From Carettochelys insculpta (Eukaryota; Chordata; Testudines; Carettochelyidae), in NCBI RefSeq assembly GCF_033958435.1, contig NC_134137.1, positions 63,256,001 through 63,320,000 of the forward strand: a DNA stretch of 64,000 nucleotides. The letters are read 5' to 3'. Numbering within the stretch: position 1 is the first letter of the stretch; every line of letters starts with the position of its first letter. The position numbers and the translations under genes are program-made. Positions 20,828 to 32,854 of the stretch are shown one piece after another. The notes under the pieces are model-generated. The model did not search any database and was not told the DNA's origin. It was given only the letters and a program-made list of their open reading frames with translations.

Positions 20828-21263
20828 GGCTACGTCTACACGTGCCCCAAACTTCGAAATGGCCACGCAAATGGCCATTTTGAAGTTTACTAATGAAGCG
20901 CTGAAATGCATATTCAGCGCTTCATTAGCAAGCGGGCTGTCGCGGCACTTTGAAATTGATGCTCCTCGCCGCCGCGCAGCGCGTCCAGACGGGGCTCCTT
21001 TTCAAAAGGACCCCGCCTACTTCGAAGTCCCCTTATTCCCATCAGCTCATGGGAATAAGGGGACTTCGAAGTAGGCGGGGTCCTTTCAAAAAGGAGCCCC
21101 GTCTGGACGAGCCACGTGGTGGCAAGCCGTGTCAATTTTGAAGCGCCGCGGCAGCCCGCATGCTAATGAAGCGCTGAATATGCATTTCAGCGCTTCATTA
21201 GTAAACTTTGAAATGGCCATTTGTGAGGCCATTTCGAAGTTTGGGGCACGTGTAGACATGGCC
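20828..21263. mobile_element. Large palindromic Harbinger-type MITE, TTA target duplication
   Basis: The ends GGCTACGTCTACACGTG and, reversed, GGCCATGTCTACACGTG are flanked by TTA at 20825-20827 and 21264-21266. The two arms, about 210 bases each, are near-perfect inverted copies around a centre at about 21045 ('tcccatcagctcatggga'). A single transcript would form a long hairpin. A right-arm fragment of the same family lies at 38090-38216 in MED4 intron 1. Confidence 0.8.
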
Positions 21264-21266
21264 TTA

Positions 21267-22188
21267 GAGACAGCTGGGCTACTTGCACTCAATACTGTGT
21301 AGCTGGGAGCAGTTACATGCTGGATGCTGTGTTTGAGCGGAACCTAGAGAGGAGGTTGTACGTGAGCACAGCAACATCAGAGACATTGCAGGCTAGAATT
21401 AAGGGAGCACAGCCACTGCTCAATAGTCACGGTTGTACCAAGGGGAATGTCACACTATGTCAATCTAAATTTTAAGGATAGGTTAAGCCTCACTTTGATT
21501 TCAAGTGAGGTGTGAATAGCTGACATGTGACAATCCTGTTGACACAGAGACAACCCAGTTAATTAGTCAATATTAGTGCATATGGCAATCCAGCTGGTTA
21601 AAATGCTTTGAAAAAATTATAAAGATTTTTATTTACAAAAATAATTTTGCAGCTCTGGAGCCAGATAACAATGGATCATCTGACAGAGCAATGAGTAGCT
21701 GAAACAAACCTTTAGAGTGAAAAAACTCTGGCAGCCTTAGCACTAGACATTACAATGACCTCTACCTACAAGGAGTTGATCCTGCACACTGCTGAGCACT
21801 CTGGCTCGAATCCATCACAGCTTCAGCAGATGTTTAACTTTATTCAACTACTCACATGCTTAAAATAACCACGATTCATTGTATTGTTGGATTGGGGCCA
21901 GAGTGATCATCAGTTTGAAAAATCAAGCCCTAATTTCTTTTGGTATCCACAGTGCACTCAGTCCTCACATCTTAATAAGTCATTCACTGGAAGAGACAGT
22001 GCCTATAGCCTGGCATACTTTATACTGTTTGGTTGGCTGCAGTTGCTTTTTGTTACCAGAGGTTTGCATGAATCCACATCCAGATTTAATTCAAGTCAAG
22101 AGACGTAGGCCTTTTTGTCTTCAAGACATCACCATTTCCCAAACAACAGAAGTTATCACCTGACATTCTTGCATCAGCAGTGCGACAG
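21267..22188. other. Gene-free sequence, nothing recognised
   Basis: Ordinary DNA between two foldback elements. No exon or repeat was recognised. Confidence 0.4.
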
Positions 22189-22523
22189 CAGCTGTGTCTA
22201 CACTTGCATTTCTCTTTTGAAAGAGGCATGCAAATGAGGGAAATCAAAAATGCAAAATGAAGTGTGGATTTATATATCTGGTACCTCATTTGCATATTCC
22301 TTCTTTCGAAAGAAGAAAAGCAGTGTAGACATGGCTCTTTTGAAAGTAAACCCCACCTTTGAAAGAACCCTTCTTCCCATGAACCCTGCCTTTCTTCTTT
22401 CAAAAGAAGCTCTTTCAAATAATATGCAAATGAGGTGCCAGATATATAAATCCACACCTCATTTGCAGTCTGATTTCCCTCATTTGCATGCCTCTTTTGC
22501 AAGAGGAATGTAAGTGGAGATAC
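22189..22523. mobile_element. Foldback MITE
   Basis: The left arm 'tctacacttgcatttctc' and 'gaaagaggcatgcaaatgag' is repeated in reverse on the right ('catttgcatgcctctttt', 'gtggagatacagcc'). Internal 'cagtgtagacatggctc' words match the same family. The 3-bp flanks (AGC/AGT) are compatible with a Harbinger duplication carrying one change. The borders are approximate to a few bases. Confidence 0.6.
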
Positions 22524-23662
22524 AGCCAGTCTGTATTCCAGAGTCTGAGCATCACCCATTTCTGTCAGCCCTGTCAAAGGAGCTGGTGTCTCTGTTGGAG
22601 TTCTGGGATGAGGCTAGCACGCAATTCCAGGAACATTCCCTTCTGTGTTTGAAAGTTCTGCAGCCACTGCTGAATGTCCTGAAACTGCACTGGGATGCAG
22701 TCCCACCAATCACTGTTTCTCTCTCAGGCCCAGAAGCACCAATCCTCTGTGCATACCTGATCAGTGAGTAGCTGCAGCATCCTGTGAATTTTTTAGCAGT
22801 CTGGAGCATTCACTCATTCTCCTCTGAGCAGGCTGTCTCATTGCTATCACCTCACCTCTAACTGCTTTTCTAGTAGCTACTGTAATGGTAGTCGCTGACA
22901 TTATGCTCTGCAAGTACAAAAGGCGTGTGCAACCTGTTTCTAAAACGGATATGAGAACTCTGATCTGCACAGAATTGATGTTCATTCTGGTGAGACGGCA
23001 GAAAGACAAAAGGGGTGCAAGGAACTGAAAGCATTGAAAAAAGACTGACAATTAAGGGACAGAGGAACCATTATGGGACACCACATAGGGAATTGTGGGA
23101 ACTTGATTCTGAAGACATTCCCAGCATCCTACAATATTATGGAAAAAAGAGCCACAGAACATTGCACTGGAAACTGGCACGAGACAGCTGGAGACCTACC
23201 CACTGTGCACTGTGTCCTCTGCTGGTAACAGAGGCAGTGACAGTCACTGAGGGCCCAACTGCCCATATTGGAAGGGGTGGTGCCAAGTGCAGAAGGGGCA
23301 GGGTTAAGGGCAGTTACCCTTAGCACCACTGGAATTGCAGCACTGGGCCCCCCAACGTTGTGCCAAAGGAGCAGCAGCCCTGGGCCCCCTTGAAAGGCTG
23401 GGCCCCAGGGCAGCTGCCCCATTTGCTTCCCCTTTCCCCTCCATTGGCAGGCCTGGCTGGCACACACTTTTGCAGCATGGAAGCACAGCATTGGCAAAGC
23501 AGTCAGTGTAGATATGCTGTACTGGTTTAGCAAAGTTGGTGGTTGCAAATATACCAAAGTTTGATCACCCAAAATGTCTGGAATAGATATGATCTGTGGG
23601 TCTAGAGGCCATATGTGCACTGTGCCTGAAAAAGCCAAGAGCTAATGCATTCATGGATGAAC
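22524..23662. other. Gene-free sequence, nothing recognised
   Basis: Overlapping frames on both strands have no domain. 23280-23460 is GC-rich and may be old transposon DNA. Confidence 0.35.
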
Positions 23663-23675
23663 ATATTAGTTTGGA

Positions 23676-23952
23676 GAACAACAAGAAGTCTTGTGGCACC
23701 TTGTAGACTAACAGATATTTTGGAGCATAAGCTTTCATGGGCAAAGACCAGCTTCATCAGATGCATAAGTGGGGGGGGTGGTTTCAGAGGGGTATTTAAA
23801 GAGTGGGGTCCCAGTAAGAGGGAGGGCCAGAGCTGACAAGGTCTATTCAGCAAGGAGGAAATGGCCCAGTATCAATAGTACTTATCAAAAGGGGAAAAAA
23901 CAAGTCAGATCAGACAGGGGGATGTGAGCCTTTCTCAGAGTCTAATGGGGAG
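23676..23952 (-). mobile_element. Penelope-like tail (subfamily A) with exact 13-bp target duplication
   Basis: The direct repeat ATATTAGTTTGGA at 23663-23675 and 23953-23965 brackets a reverse-oriented copy of the tail seen at 1-287. A hammerhead-like motif lies at 23723-23760 on the - strand, with a decayed second stem. No coding region is present, so this is a mobilised tail by itself. Confidence 0.8.
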
Positions 23953-23965
23953 ATATTAGTTTGGA

Positions 23966-24450
23966 ATTTTTCCATAGACTCTTATGGCCCAAAGCATGTT
24001 TACAGAAACCCCAGGCTATGGGCACATGGACTCTAAACCACCCTCCTCCTTTAATATAGTTACTTATTATTTTGGGAGTGAGGAAAGTAATCATGGGAGG
24101 ACAAGAAACACTAAAATGTTTAAAATGTAAAATTATTACATTTTTATAAGCCTTTACTATGCTTACACGTACAGCGACAAGTGACAAGTTTTGTTAGTTG
24201 CTGTACAATGACAAACAATAGTGCTTTCATTCTTTTGTAACCCACAGTACATTTTTAACATTATTTTTAAAAGCCATTTCACAGCTGTGATGCTCTCAAA
24301 TTGTTATTTATTAAAGCCTGACAGACTGCTCAATTTGAACATGCCACAGGGAGCATGAGTTTCTGCCCCAAAAGGTTAAGCAGACAATGAAATCAGCCAC
24401 AAACTGTCCTTGATAACCACAGTGAGGTAGCTTTAAAAAAAAAACTATCT
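23966..24450. other. Gene-free AT-rich sequence
   Basis: Nothing was recognised apart from possible upstream parts of the Tigger-like remnant that follows. Confidence 0.35.
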
Positions 24451-24706
24451 ATCTTTTCCGTAAGTACAGTACAGCGAAAGTAAATACAAATAAATACAGC
24501 AAATACAGCATATGTTTACAGTGTACAATACTACTGCTGTTGGTAAATAAAGAACTCTGCACACATTTTTGTTTGTTTCTTAATGTCTAATCTTGTTTTT
24601 CTTCAGTGTTATGCATTGCTGGGTATACCTCTCTATTATCCAGAATATTTGAATATCCAGCAACCTCCTGGTCCCAGGGCTGTCAGATATGAAAGTGTTT
24701 ACTGTA
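24451..24706. mobile_element. Tigger/pogo-like MITE remnant
   Basis: The wording 'attatccagaat', 'atccagcaacctcctggtcc' and 'tttactgta' is characteristic of Tigger-type termini, and a TA dinucleotide lies at 24705-24706 next to the outer end. The preceding 'tttacagtgtacaatac' belongs to the same kind of element. Old and non-coding. Confidence 0.5.
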
Positions 24707-25630
24707 TAAACACATTCATGTCCAAAAGGAAGTTTGTTGGAACCTAAGTCCAAGACCTAGCCCAAGATCATATCTGCCAGACTTCAACTCTCTGCCAATT
24801 TATTGTGCAGAAGCTGGAGCCCACATGACCTAATCCTGACTAGACATCTGGAAAAGATCATCTGTTTATTTGGGAGTGGTGAGCACTGTGAGCTTAGCAT
24901 GTGTGTTCTGTGTTGGTAACTGCTAATTAGTAGAGGCTAAGGCTATACTGTGTAAGGCAGGGCCAGTCCAGGCCAGATATTGGAATTTGTGGTCAATGCT
25001 TCACTCTGCCTGAATCACATGGCTAGAGATAAGTGTTCATCACTGTGTCTGTGAAACTCTTATCATGGCCAGGCTGCAGCTCTAAGGCCCGGCCCTCTAG
25101 CTGAGAGACATGTGGGCAGCTGTGGGGAGCCTGGGTCCCTCCACTTGTCCTGGGCTGGGGCGCAGCTGGCAGGGATGTGGGCAAGGAGCTGCTTTTGGCC
25201 CCACCTACACCCCACCCAGTGGGGAGGCACCAAGTTCCCTGGACACTACTCCTACTTTTAGCCGGGCCTGGGAGGAGACTCTAGGGGGAGAAGTGTGGCA
25301 AGGCTGGGGCCTCAAGGGGACTGGGAGTTCCTGGCCACTGTCCCCGCCAGAAATTATGGGAAGTCTCCAGCATCCCTTGCCCTTCTCTCTATATCAAATC
25401 ACAAATGCACCCTGTTAAAGGGCAGGTGTTGCTGTTGCTACTGTCTAACCCTTAGTTTTCTGCCATGGTTATACACTGTGGTAGATTCTATTCAGGACTC
25501 ACTGGCATCTCATCAGTAGTGAGTGAACAGGTCACAGCAGGCACCAAATGGAAACACAGGCCTCCATGATGAATTTTGGAAAATGATATTTCATTTCAAT
25601 TCATGAGTTTAACTTAATGAAAAAAATCAG
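24707..25630. other. Gene-free sequence
   Basis: The GC-rich block at 25080-25420 carries open frames without domains. Nothing was recognised. Confidence 0.35.
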
Positions 25631-25922
25631 CGTCTAGTACAGCTTAAGGGCAACAGGGGTGTGTTGGCCCCTTCCAGGAGTGTCACAGGGCCAGGACAGG
25701 CAGGGTGCCTACTTCAGCTTCATTGTGCTGGTGATCAGGAGCCACCTGTGGTAAGTGCCACCTGGTGAGAGGCTGCACACCAACCCCCAGCTCCTTCCCA
25801 TAGCCAGCTCCCCATGCCCCTTCTTGCACCCCAAGCCCCCTGCCCTGAGCCCACTCACAGTGCAAGCACCCCAAATCTCTTGCACCCCAACCCCTGCCTC
25901 AGCCTTGATCCCCATCCCAGAG

Positions 25923-26352
25923 ACACAGATATTTTGGCGTGTAAATTTTCTTGGGCAAAGACCCGCTTCGTCAGATGCATAAGTGGCGGGGGGGTCAGAG
26001 AGGTATTTAAAGAGTGGCGTCCCAGTAAAAGGGAGGGACAGCGCTGACAAGGTCTATTCAGTCAAGGTGGAAATGGCCCAGGAGCAGTAGTATGTATTTT
26101 GGTACATACTCCTGATAATGGGCTATTTCCACCTTGACTGAATAGACCTTATCAGCTCTGTCCCACCCTTTTACTGGGACCCCACTCTTTAAATACCCCT
26201 CTGAATCCCCCCACCCAACTCATGCATCTGACGAAGCGGGTTTTTGCCCAGGAAAGTTTACGCTCCAAAATATCTGTTAGTCTATAAGGTGCCACAAGAC
26301 TTCTTGTTGTTCTCGAAGATACAGACTAACATGGCTACCTCTCTGATACTTG
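25923..26352. mobile_element. Head-to-head pair of Penelope-like tails (subfamily A)
   Basis: The left half is a reversed tail and the right half the same tail in + orientation. They meet at about 26095 in 'tatgtattttggtacata'. TCCCAGAG at 25915-25922 recurs at 26353-26360 and is a plausible target duplication. On the + side the hammerhead-like core begins CTGACGA at 26228, with a GCGGG/CCCAG hairpin and GAAA. Confidence 0.75.
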
Positions 26353-26583
26353 TCCCAGAGCCAGTACCCCATACCTCCTCCTGCACTCCCTATCTCAACC
26401 CTGTTTTTCCCTCTCAGAGTCACTACCCTGTTTGAAGGGGTTCAAGGGTCCCCAAGCTCTGCACCCTGTTTGCAGCCAGGAGTGACTCTCACTCAGCAGC
26501 TATAAAAGGAAGCTTCTTAGTTGGTAGAGACACAGCATAGTACAGAGGTGTTATTACAACAGCCAGAAACAATCAGCCCAATC

Positions 26584-26779
26584 CAGGGATAGCTCAGTGG
26601 CTTGAGCATTAGATTGCTAAACCCAGAGTTGCAAGCTCAGTCCTTGAGGAGGCAATTCAGAAGTCTGAGGCAACTAGATTTAAAAAAAAAAAATCTGGGA
26701 GGGATGGTGATAGATCCCACTGAGAGGGCAGGGGTGTTGACTTGATGACCTCTGAAGGCCCCTTCCAGCTCTATGAAAT
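26584..26779 (+). mobile_element. tRNA-derived SINE with CR1-like tail (Cry-type)
   Basis: A tRNA-like head carries a pol III A box (TAGCTCAGTGG, 26590-26600) and a B-box-like stretch (GTTGCAAGCTCAGTCC, from 26629). An A-rich break follows, and then a body ending 'ttccagctctatgaaat'. That ending matches the 3' tail of the CR1 LINE at 37380-37430, the expected partner for mobilisation. SINEs of this design are characteristic of cryptodiran turtles. Confidence 0.75.
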
Positions 26780-27502
26780 AGGGGGCAGAACTGGGATATT
26801 AGTAACATCCATTGCCTCACTGCACTTAGGGGATCCCATTTCTTAAAAATCACCTTGGGGAAGGAAGCCCTGAGGGGTACCCCCCAAGCCAGGGCCTAGC
26901 CCCTTCTTTGTCCCTGAGCCCAGACTAACTGCCTTCTAACTCCTGGTTCCAATTCAAACCAGCCAAACCTCTCCTACTTCCTTTACTATGTTTCCCAGGG
27001 AACAAGGTGTCACCTGGGAACGCATATTACCTCTATGCTCTGATGCTACCTAGTGCAGCTGAGGGACACTTCAGGGAACTCTGGAGCATCAGGGAATGCA
27101 TGCCAGCTGACCAGGGAAATAAAATTCCCACACACCTCACTTTGTCACACCCTGTACCTCCTCCTGTACCTCAACACTCTGCCTCAGCCCAGATCCCCCT
27201 CCTGCATCCAAGCCCCCACAGAATTTGAACCTGTCTCCCACTCCTGATTCCAGCTCTCTGCCTCAAGCTCAGCCTGGAATCCTCTCCATACTGTGAAATC
27301 TTGGCTCCAGCCCAGAGCCCACATCCCCTCCTGAACCCCAACCTCCACATCAGCCAATTGAAAGTGAGGGTCGGGGAGAGTGAGCAACAGAGAAATGAGG
27401 GGGATGGCATGAGTGGGCCAGGGCCACAGGATACATGTTGGGTTGCCTTTAAATTCAGGAAGTGATGTTGGGCATAAAAAGGTGGGAGAACACTGCCCTA
27501 CA

Positions 27503-28740
27503 CTCTGATACCAGGAAAAAAAAACAAGACAGAAAGCTGATTGGTTAAATCTAGTTTTGAATAATGCACATGGTATGTTTGATTTGTAAACAGGATGAGT
27601 ATGAAAAGGATGGCTTGAAAAGTATAACTATGGGAGCACATCTTCTTTGTGAGGTGAAATTAACAACACACAAGATGGGTTCCTGGAGTGTCATACTGAA
27701 CCCATCTTACTGTACTGTACTAATACTGTATTGACACTGAGCAATCAGCTTCATTGATACTGGTCTTTTGAATATACTTGATAATACAAAGTGTGCTTAA
27801 GCAAATTTACTATGCAGTTTATCAACTTATTTAGCTAGGTACCCAGAAGCCTTTGGGACTGGATACCTTGCATTATAAATAATTTCTTATTGTTACATTA
27901 GTGATGTAGTATTAAAACATTCTCTGGATGATTGTCTGATGCTTAATAACTGGAACTTGCAATAGGAGAACACCCAAAGAAAACAAAAGCCTGAAAGGGA
28001 CTCAGTCTAAAATTAAACTGGATATCTGACCTGGGTTCTTTGCATGAAAGTCCTTGTAGTTCAACACTTAAATGTTGAAATCAATCCCTTGATTTATGAA
28101 AACATAATGATGCCAGAACTGAAGACATAGACTCACATTACTTCACACTATACTAGCCTAGCAGAAAAGTTTTGCACAAACTGAACCTTAAAAATCAATC
28201 ACTTGGCTAGGCCAACACACGAATTACAGAATAGTTTAGTTTGGAGAAGATAAAAGCACAGCAAAAGTTTGGCAGTACTTTACACAAGATAATTCGAAGT
28301 CATAGTAGTCTAATATACTGTTGAGAGGACAATCTAAAGTGAGATATCTACTCTCCAGCTCTAAGGATACATTCATTGCCGTGTGATTTAGGGAAATCCT
28401 CTCACGGCATATAAAAATCAATGAAGGGTGCTTAGTTATTCAGAAAGGGAAAAGCCTTTCGGAGTGGGGGCACACCTGGCTCAATCCCAGAATGTGTGTA
28501 AAAAACAGACTTACCCAAGAAGAAAGAAAAGACTGAAAACTGCCCAACATTTGAGAAGACAGAGGCACCACTGTTTTGTACTGACGAATGGCACTAAAAA
28601 CTTTATACGCTTATTGCCAACACTCAGCTATCAAGTCTTAAATAATAAGCCTTTGTTCTAATGAAGGTAACAGCATAACACTATTTGGGTTTGGGTGCAA
28701 ACAGCATTTTATGTCCAACGGTGAAAAACAAATATCAATA
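27503..28740. other. Gene-free AT-rich sequence
   Basis: No exon, RNA gene or repeat boundary was recognised. Confidence 0.4.
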
Positions 28741-29190
28741 GGTGTCTCTGAAGGGTAGCCATGGCAGTCTGTAGCTTCACAAAAAATAAGCACTGGAAGG
28801 GTTTAAGATAAGGGCTACAGCAGCGCATCCTTGACAATCTACAACCTATGCTGGAACACAGTCCCTCACTCTCACAGGTCTTGGGTGACAGGCCCATCTT
28901 CTCCTACATATAGCCACCCAATTGTCCTCTTCTACAGACAACCACCCAATCTCAAGAAAATACTCTCCAGAAGCCACACACCATACGACAGGAAAACTAA
29001 CCCAGGAACCTGTGCCTGCAACCAGGAACCTGTCCGAGTCCAAACTCATTGCCAGCTGTGTCCACATAGCTATACAAGTGACCCCATCATCCTACCTAAC
29101 ACATATCAGAGGGGTAGCTGTGTTAGTCCATATCCACAAAAACAATGAGAAGCTCTGTGGCACCTTATAGCCTAACATTTTTTGCTCACT
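28741..29190 (+). mobile_element. Penelope-like reverse transcriptase fragment with reversed tails
   Basis: On the + strand at 28835-29075, pieces of the end of a Penelope reverse transcriptase can be read in two frames: LQPMLEHSPSLSQVLGDRPIFSY, then RQPPNLKKILSRS, then a Cys-containing HCQLCPH. Stops and a frame change show decay. Reversed tail ends lie at 28744-28785 and 29103-29190 ('gaggggtagctgtgttagtc', 'ctgtggcaccttatag'). Confidence 0.65.
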
Positions 29191-29568
29191 TCTTTGTGGA
29201 GAACAGATGTGGTAAGAAGCAGGTGGTTTAAAAAATGGTGAATTCTGTGAACATATCTGAAAATAGGTTATTTTCTGGTGTTGCTGTGTCTTTTTGTTTG
29301 CACTGGCAGAGAGAGACATTGGCAAGGTAATGATCTGCACAAGCCATTACTCCAAAATTAAACGCTCTGTGCACAATAATGCACAGTTTATTTGTCAAAA
29401 ATAACACAATACAATCATGCCAGTTTCGATTATGTTGGTAATCTATTTCAAAATACCTGCTGAGCAATATGTGTATAGCAATACAGACCACAAAGAATTC
29501 AGAACATGTTTTTCGACAAATAACTCCTTTCTAGGCATATTAATACAGAATTATTTTAACTACAACAC
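29191..29568. other. Gene-free AT-rich sequence
   Basis: Nothing was recognised between the PLE fragment and the next foldback element. Confidence 0.4.
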
Positions 29569-29571
29569 AGA

Positions 29572-29862
29572 GGTTGTGTCCACACTACAAAAATAACTTT
29601 GAAGTTGCTTACTTACAAGTACAACTCCAAAGTAAGCAACTTCCAAACTGAGTGTCTACAGAAAGCCTACTTCAAATTTAAATTTTGAAGTAGGGCACTA
29701 CTCCCTTCACAGGAATGGAGTGAGGACTTCAAAGCTGGGCTCCCTACCTCAAAGTTAACTTCGAAGTAAGGGAAAATGTGCGTAGACTCTCTGCTGGCTA
29801 CTTCAAAGTAGTGCCTAACTTCAAAGTTAACTCCGAAATTAGTTCCTAGTGTAGACACACCC
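29572..29862. mobile_element. Foldback MITE with AGA target duplication
   Basis: The inverted ends GGTTGTGTCCACACTA and, reversed, GGGTGTGTCTACACTAG are flanked by AGA at 29569-29571 and 29863-29865. The interior repeats 'aacttcaaagttaac' and 'tacttcaaa' words in both orientations. It lies eight bases from the start of the next element's target duplication. Confidence 0.6.
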
Positions 29863-29873
29863 AGAGTCACTAA

Positions 29874-32385
29874 GGCTACGTCTACACGTGTATGCTACAT
29901 TGAAATAGCAAGGGGGAGGCATTCTTTCAGGGCTGGGATGTGGAGGTTGGCAGGGCCGACGTGCAGCCACCCGCTGCTCCGAGTCGCCAGGTGGACCCCG
30001 AGGGGATCAGGGTCCAGGAGGCCCTGCGGGCCCATTTCAACGAGGCCACGGGTTGAACGCTGGTAGGCCCCCCTACTGCACCCCCCCCCATCCTCCACAA
30101 CACTCCCTGCCCCTACGCCCACACCACAGAGCACCCAAGAGCACCCCCCACCTTTTCTTGCAAATAAAAATAGACCTGTTGTTCGTGAAACTACCAAACG
30201 TTGAATTCTTATTATTATATTATTTACAACAAATATAAATATTATATGATGATAAGCAAAAAACAGTGGAACACAAGGAAGGGGAGAACTATTTACATGG
30301 GGGGGCAGGTATCCTAAAATAACAGGGGTCTAATACAAACTATATACAAAACACAAGTAAAAGGGGATATGTACAAAGGGGTGGGGCCACATCCTGGGCC
30401 CCGCACCCCCTAATCTCCAGCGCTGGGGGTGGGCGGCTGCGACCCGCGCCTCGGCCTCAGCCCTGGCCGGGGCTGGCTGGGGGCCGGGCGGACCGGCAGA
30501 TATGGCCGGCAGGTGTCAGCAGGCCCCAGGTCCCACTCGGCGGATGGCCCCTCGGTGGTGGACGGCGGTGGGATGGCGGGTGGAGCGGAGGGTGGAGCTG
30601 GCAGGGTAGGCAGAGCGGCGGCTGGCGCGGCATGGGGGGCCGGGTAGTCCGCGATGCGCTCAAATGTGCGCATAAAGGCCCCCTGTGCCTCCTGGCGCCA
30701 GGCCAGCGCCCACTCCTGCAGATGGAGGCGCTGCTCCTCCACCTGCAGGCGCTGCTCTGAGACCTCCAGCTGCCGCCGGAGGATGGCCAGCAGCTCGGGG
30801 GTCCATCGCCATCCTCAGATGGTGCTGGGTCCGCCATCGTCCCCGCCGTGGGGCTGGTCGGTGCTCTGCCGAGGGGCTGGCCTGGAGTGATGGCCCCGGT
30901 AGGCTCTTTGGGACCACTGACACCTTGCCGGCGCTCCCCGGTCCCTCCAATGGTGCAGCTGCGGAACACGGGGGGGAAGAAGAGTGGAGACAGCCGTTAG
31001 TGTGGGCCCCGAGCTGTGGCCCTTGTCCCCCCACCCCTCTGCTGCTGGTTCCCCATCCCCATGAGATGTTGCTGCTGCTGCTGATGGGTGTCCCACCCCC
31101 TCCCCCCGGGGGACCCTAGGTTCCGCTCCTCCATCCCCAGGGATGGGGCATGGCACTGTTGTGCTGGGGGGGCAGGGGCTGATGCACTCTTCTGAGGGAC
31201 GTGCCACTGCTGCCCTTGGGGCCATGGTCATCTGGGCATGTGCAGGGCCCTGGTCATGTCTGTTGCCCCCGCCCCTCAACCACGGGGGTGTGCACTGGGG
31301 GGGTACATACCTTATGGTCCACTCCCACGGTCGGGGGACACCCTGTGGGCAGACGCCCTGCTGGAGCTCCGGGACAGGATGGCGATCCGGAGCCCCCCAT
31401 CGCTGGAGGAGGATCCCCCACCTCCTCCTCCTCCGGCATCCCAGGGGTGGGCTCCTGGGGGGGCCCCTGAGGTGCAGGGCTTGCCTCTGGGGTGGACTCC
31501 GCCTCCGGGGCCTGCTGGGGCTCATCGGCTGAGGTGTCAAGAGTGGCCAGAGGGGAGGAGGTGTCCCGGGGGCCCAGGATTTCCCTGAGCTCCCTGTAAA
31601 AGGGGCAAATGACGGGGGCGGCCCAAGATCGGCCGGCCGCATCCCAGGCCCGGGCGTAACACTGCCGCAGCTCCTTAACCTTACTCCTGACATGGTCAGG
31701 AGTGCGGGCAGGGTGACCCCGGGCAGCCAGGCCCTTGGCCAGTCGAGCGAACCCATCCGCGTTCCGCCTCTTGCTCCCCATTACCTGGAGCACCTCCTAC
31801 TCACTCCAGAGCCCCAGCAGGTCCCAGAGCTTGGCCTCCATCCAGGAGGGGCCCCGCTGCCTCTTCCCCAACTGGCTGCCAGCCTGGAAGCCCTGGCTCC
31901 CCTTGGGGGCGGTGCCCTGGGGGCGCTTGGGGGGCTGGCTGGCTGCCATGGGTTCAGGCAGTTGGGCTGCGGCTGCTGTGAGATGTGCAGGCTGGTCGCG
32001 TGGCTGTGGTGCCTGCCTGCATGGTCTCTCAGCTTGCTGCACAGGAAGGCAGGGGGCGGGGAGCTTTAAGGGGCTGCTGCACGCGGCGACCATCGAGCTC
32101 AGGGGCTGGAGAGAGCGTCTCTCAACCCCTCAGCTGATGGCCGCCATGGTGGACCCCGCTATTTCGATGTTGCGGGACGCGCATCGGCTACACATGCCCT
32201 ACTTCGACTTTGAACGTCGAAGTAGGGCGCTATTCCCATCCCCTCATGAGGATAGTGACTTCGATGTCTCACCGCCTTACGTCGATGTCAACTTCGAAAT
32301 AGCTCCCGCCACGTGTAGACATGGCAGGCGCTATTTCGAAGTTGGCGCGGCTACTTTGAAGTAGCCGGCACGTGTAGACGTGGCT
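29874..32385 (-). mobile_element. Harbinger-like DNA transposon carrying a Myb/SANT-like gene
   Basis: The ends GGCTACGTCTACACGTG and, reversed, AGCCACGTCTACACGTG are flanked by TAA at 29871-29873 and 32386-32388, as for PIF/Harbinger. The 2512-bp element is GC-rich inside, unlike its surroundings. It contains one recognisable gene (30410-31949, - strand) and no DDE nuclease that I can find. The right-hand 300 bases are shared with the 682-bp element at 40825-41506, which looks like a deletion derivative. AATAAAA-type signals near the left end (30166) would suit a + reading, not the gene's strand. Confidence 0.75.
30410..31949 (-). pseudogene. Myb/SANT-like DNA-binding protein of the Harbinger-like element
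   Basis: Reading down from ATG at 31949 (MAASQPPKRP), a Myb/SANT-like domain begins RQRGPSWMEAKLWDLLGLW. It passes one in-frame TAG at about 31798 and continues KRRNADGFARLAKGL, DHVRSKVKELRQCYARAW and CPFYRELREILG. A Pro/Glu-rich linker follows to a splice donor GTATGT just after 31311. An acceptor at 30959-30960 leads to a second exon. There, after a one-base shift near 30805, a Gln/Glu-rich helix reads LLAILRRQLEV, QRLHLQEWALAWRQ and FMRTFERIADYP, ending at 30410. Such proteins bind transposon ends with the Harbinger transposase. The stop and the shift suggest a recently dead copy. Confidence 0.65.
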
Positions 32386-32388
32386 TAA

Positions 32389-32851
<463 letters not shown>

Positions 32852-32854
32852 TTT

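Larger units (their letters stand above)
25631..27502 (-). mobile_element. hAT-like non-autonomous element with later insertions
   Basis: The right edge 'ggtgggagaacactg' at about 27488-27502, reversed, reads CAGTGTTCTCCCACC. It resembles the CAGTGGTCCCCAACC terminus of the 47506-48971 element. The body is a C-rich degenerate repeat ('cctcctgcaccc', 'cctgagcccactc'). It is interrupted by a PLE pair (25923-26352) and a SINE (26584-26779). The left border is a guess. Confidence 0.35.

Noticed and set aside
26590..26645. A possible tRNA gene
   Set aside because: A- and B-box-like words are present, but the cloverleaf is degraded and the sequence continues into a SINE body with a CR1-like tail.
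30815..31756. 313-codon frame, the longest in the window
   Set aside because: It is a shadow frame of the Myb/SANT-like gene in GC-rich DNA. The domain motifs are in a different frame.
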